A DNA stretch of 64,000 nt from Aphidius gifuensis (lineage: Eukaryota; Arthropoda; Insecta; Hymenoptera; Braconidae), in NCBI RefSeq assembly GCF_014905175.1, contig NC_057793.1, positions 6,510,001 through 6,574,000 of the forward strand, given 5' to 3'. Every line of letters begins with the position of its first letter. Position 1 is the first letter of the stretch. The translations under genes were made by a program, and so were the position numbers. Of the stretch, positions 61,518-64,000 are shown one piece after another. The notes beneath the pieces are model-generated. The model was not told where the DNA came from and did no database searches. It was given only the letters and a program-made list of their open reading frames with translations.

Positions 61518-61985
61518 TATGAAAAAATATTAATGCTAGTGGTTTTGAAATTATTCATTTGTTTTAAAATTGAAGAAAATTAATTTGAAAATAATAATTT
61601 TGATATTTTTATGTTGATTTTAATTTAATGATGTTATAAGTAAATTATTATGGTAATAAATTTGGTTAATTTATTTTTTAAAATGTAATATTATGCATTT
61701 AGTATAGATCAATAATATCACAAGCAAATTGTCTGTAATTTTAGATAGTTATTAGTCATCTAGTTTTTTTTATTTATTTATGAAATTTAATTATTTTTAT
61801 ATTTATCCAATTTGGTTAATTTTTTAATTTTTTAATATATAACAATTTACATTGTATTATTATTTAAACACAATAATATTATTTTTTTTATACTTTTATA
61901 AAATAATTAGTAAATTAATCTGCAAATTGAATATAACAAAAAAATCATTAAATTAATTTTTTATTTGGAAAATTAAAAGAAACAA
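61518..61985 (+). repeat. AT-rich interspersed repeat, copy 4
   Basis: Matches 54311-54850 with very few substitutions (AATATTAATGCTAG, TTATTCATTTGTTTTAAA, TAGTATAGATCAATAATATC) but lacks about 90 bp found in that copy. Same orientation. Confidence 0.7.
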
Positions 61986-64000
61986 AATTTAACAGTTTTT
62001 AAAATAGAATTTTTAGCAATTAAAAATATAAAAAAACATATTATTTTACATCTAAATAATAATTATTTTTACATTATAATTTATACCGTAAATTCAAACT
62101 ACAAAATTCAAACTCTATAATCATTTAAAATTCATTTCATGTTCATTCAAATATTTCAAAGAAAAAAAAACTTGCAAAATTAAATTATTAAAAGTAAGTC
62201 TTCTCATAATAAAATTTCACCATTTAAAAAATACCAAAAGTTATTTAACATTATTAAAAAATTATCTTTATGATTATTATTATTTTTATAATAATTTCAT
62301 TAAATAAATTATTTAATTTATAATAAAATTACAAAATTCCACCAAAAGATATTTAATTTCTATAAATTCATACAGTCTCATCTCATTATAAAAAAACAAA
62401 TGAAATATATTTTCTAAATTTTTTAATTTATACACATATATTAATCAATGATTTTTTCTATCTAATTAATATATCTATATTTATTCTCATTGTATATAAA
62501 CTTTTTACAACTTTTCCATAAAATTTTTTGTTATTTTTTCATCATGTGAAACAGTATATAAAAACAAAGTTTAAGTAGCTTTACCTCTCATCCTTTTGAG
62601 CTTTATGCACATAATATAAGATCATCGATTTTCTCTCAATGTGATAACTATACATATATATTTTTTTATTGTGTTTATAAATGGCCTGAAAGAGACTATT
62701 CTAGCTGCTGCACATATAATACTCTCTCCCTGTGTGTGCAACCACAAAATTTAACAAAGCCATAGAGCTTTTGTATCGATTAAAACACACAAGCTTATCA
62801 AAACTAAAATATTCATCTAATAAATTTAATTTACTATTATATAAATTAAAAAATTAGTCTCTAAAATCATTTATCCATCAACAAAAAAACCATAAAAAAA
62901 TTACAAACCTAATTGTCGAAATTAATTTACTTGTGAATTTTTTAAAAATAATTTACATTTTTAGTTAATAATAATAAATAATATCTTATTGTTAATTATA
63001 TATCCTTGAAAATTAAAAGCCCATTAAATTTTAAAACAAAAAATCCTTAATTTTTATTATTCATTGATTTATTTAATGGTTTTTTTTTATGTCAATTTGA
63101 TTTTTTGATATTATGCTTGATGCACAAATAAATTGATTTATTAAATTTAAAAATCTATATGCAAGTTGAAAATGGCATCATAAAATACAATTTCCGTGAC
63201 TTTCATTTGCAATAAATTTTCCAATCGTGAAAAGACCTCATTCCGGATATATATATATATTTCGGTAAAAACAGAATTTGGTAGATTCCAATTTTAGTTG
63301 AAAATTCACAGGTGGTGCAAGAAAATTGTCGATTCTGTAATATGTAGCCATAGTTTTTGACAAGAAAAAAAAATACACACACCATGAAGAATTACTGCTT
63401 TAACTTTAACACTTTTTTTTGTTTTTTTTTTTTTAATTCTGAAGAATGGAGATAGATAGTAAAGATTGACAGGTTTATAACCGTACAAAATCGAATATAG
63501 ATAAAAAAAAAATTACTACTATATTTTTTTAAATATATATATTATATATTGATTCGATGTCCACATGTATGAGAAGCTTATCCCAGTGGGTATAAATGTG
63601 GATAATAATAAAATGTCGATACAGAAATAAGCTAAGCTTCATATATTTTGTAAATTCACGTTCACTTTATATGATAAATATTAATAAATTTGTATAAACC
63701 CTCAATGTGTTTATGAATAATTTAAAATTTATCAATTTAAATATGACATTTTTTAAATATTTAAAAAATACATTTTTGTTGTTTAAATTTAGCTTTCAAA
63801 TTTATAATCAATACGAAGGAAATTAATTATAAAAATAGTACATTTGATAATTAATAATTTGACATTTAAAAATTTTTTTTTTAAAGTTCATATGAAATGT
63901 ATTTATAAAAAAAAAAAAATTATATTCAAATGTTGAATAATTATTGACATAATTTGTTAAAATTCTTTGAATAATTAATCAGTTTATTTTAGAATTAATT

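Larger units (their letters stand above)
57679..64000. other. right end: probable second intron of the signal-peptide gene, no exon recognised
   Basis: Mostly AT-rich sequence, with GC-richer patches at 58020-58080, 58560-58620, 58735-58815, 60020-60120 and 61130-61260 that may be regulatory. ORFs here are short and lack supporting splice signals. If the gene starting at 47811 is real, this is intronic. Confidence 0.4.

Noticed and set aside
1..64000. tRNA, rRNA, CRISPR or bacterial-type operons
   Set aside because: I looked for tRNA T-loop words and regular spacer arrays and saw none; gene structure is clearly eukaryotic.

Overview
The window is eukaryotic nuclear DNA, almost certainly from an insect. 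It is extremely AT-rich, full of A and T homopolymers, and its genes are interrupted by short (about 60-90 bp) GT-AG introns with T-rich acceptors. Recognisable products (Cdk1, H2A.V/H2A.Z, SPARC, TIMM22, DPM3, DPH2, RSRC2, ZNHIT2, CUSTOS, a CG9801-type PP2C-like protein) are single-copy animal genes, and the CG9801-type architecture points to arthropods. The base composition would fit an AT-rich parasitoid wasp or similar insect, but the species cannot be fixed from the sequence alone. All exon joins below were made by hand: each spliced CDS keeps its frame and its total length is divisible by three.

Layout. 1-8.5 kb: one intronless ORF for a tail-anchored coiled-coil protein (minus), then gene-poor AT-rich DNA. 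8.5-14 kb: a TNFR-like single-pass membrane protein, a degenerate tandem repeat block, and a small LRR/F-box-like gene that looks truncated. 15.2-41 kb is gene-dense: CG9801-type PP2C-like (minus) head-to-head with DPH2 (plus); DPM3, a lipocalin, CDK1, a possible 51-aa spliced gene and RSRC2 (all minus); then TIMM22, CUSTOS and ZNHIT2 (plus); then an 852-aa protein with five CENP-B/Tc5-type HTH modules and SPARC (both minus). 42.3-45 kb: histone H2A.V with an E2F/E-box/NRF1-like promoter. 47.8-64 kb: the first two coding exons of a secreted or membrane protein gene, separated by a 9.8-kb intron and running off the window; the intron and downstream DNA hold related AT-rich repeat copies and a few GC-richer islands that may be regulatory.

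The genes are not a pathway cluster. They are mostly housekeeping functions (cell cycle, chromatin, splicing, mitochondrial import, ER mannosylation, diphthamide synthesis) in compact head-to-head or tail-to-tail pairs that probably share intergenic promoters. The most unusual items are the five-module CENP-B-type protein, two gene-fragment ghosts (a lipocalin signal-peptide exon and a DPH2 3' segment) lying next to their parents, the duplicated CDK1 upstream box with a small spliced ORF beside it, and a long ORF inside an intron of the PP2C-like gene that could serve as an alternative last exon.
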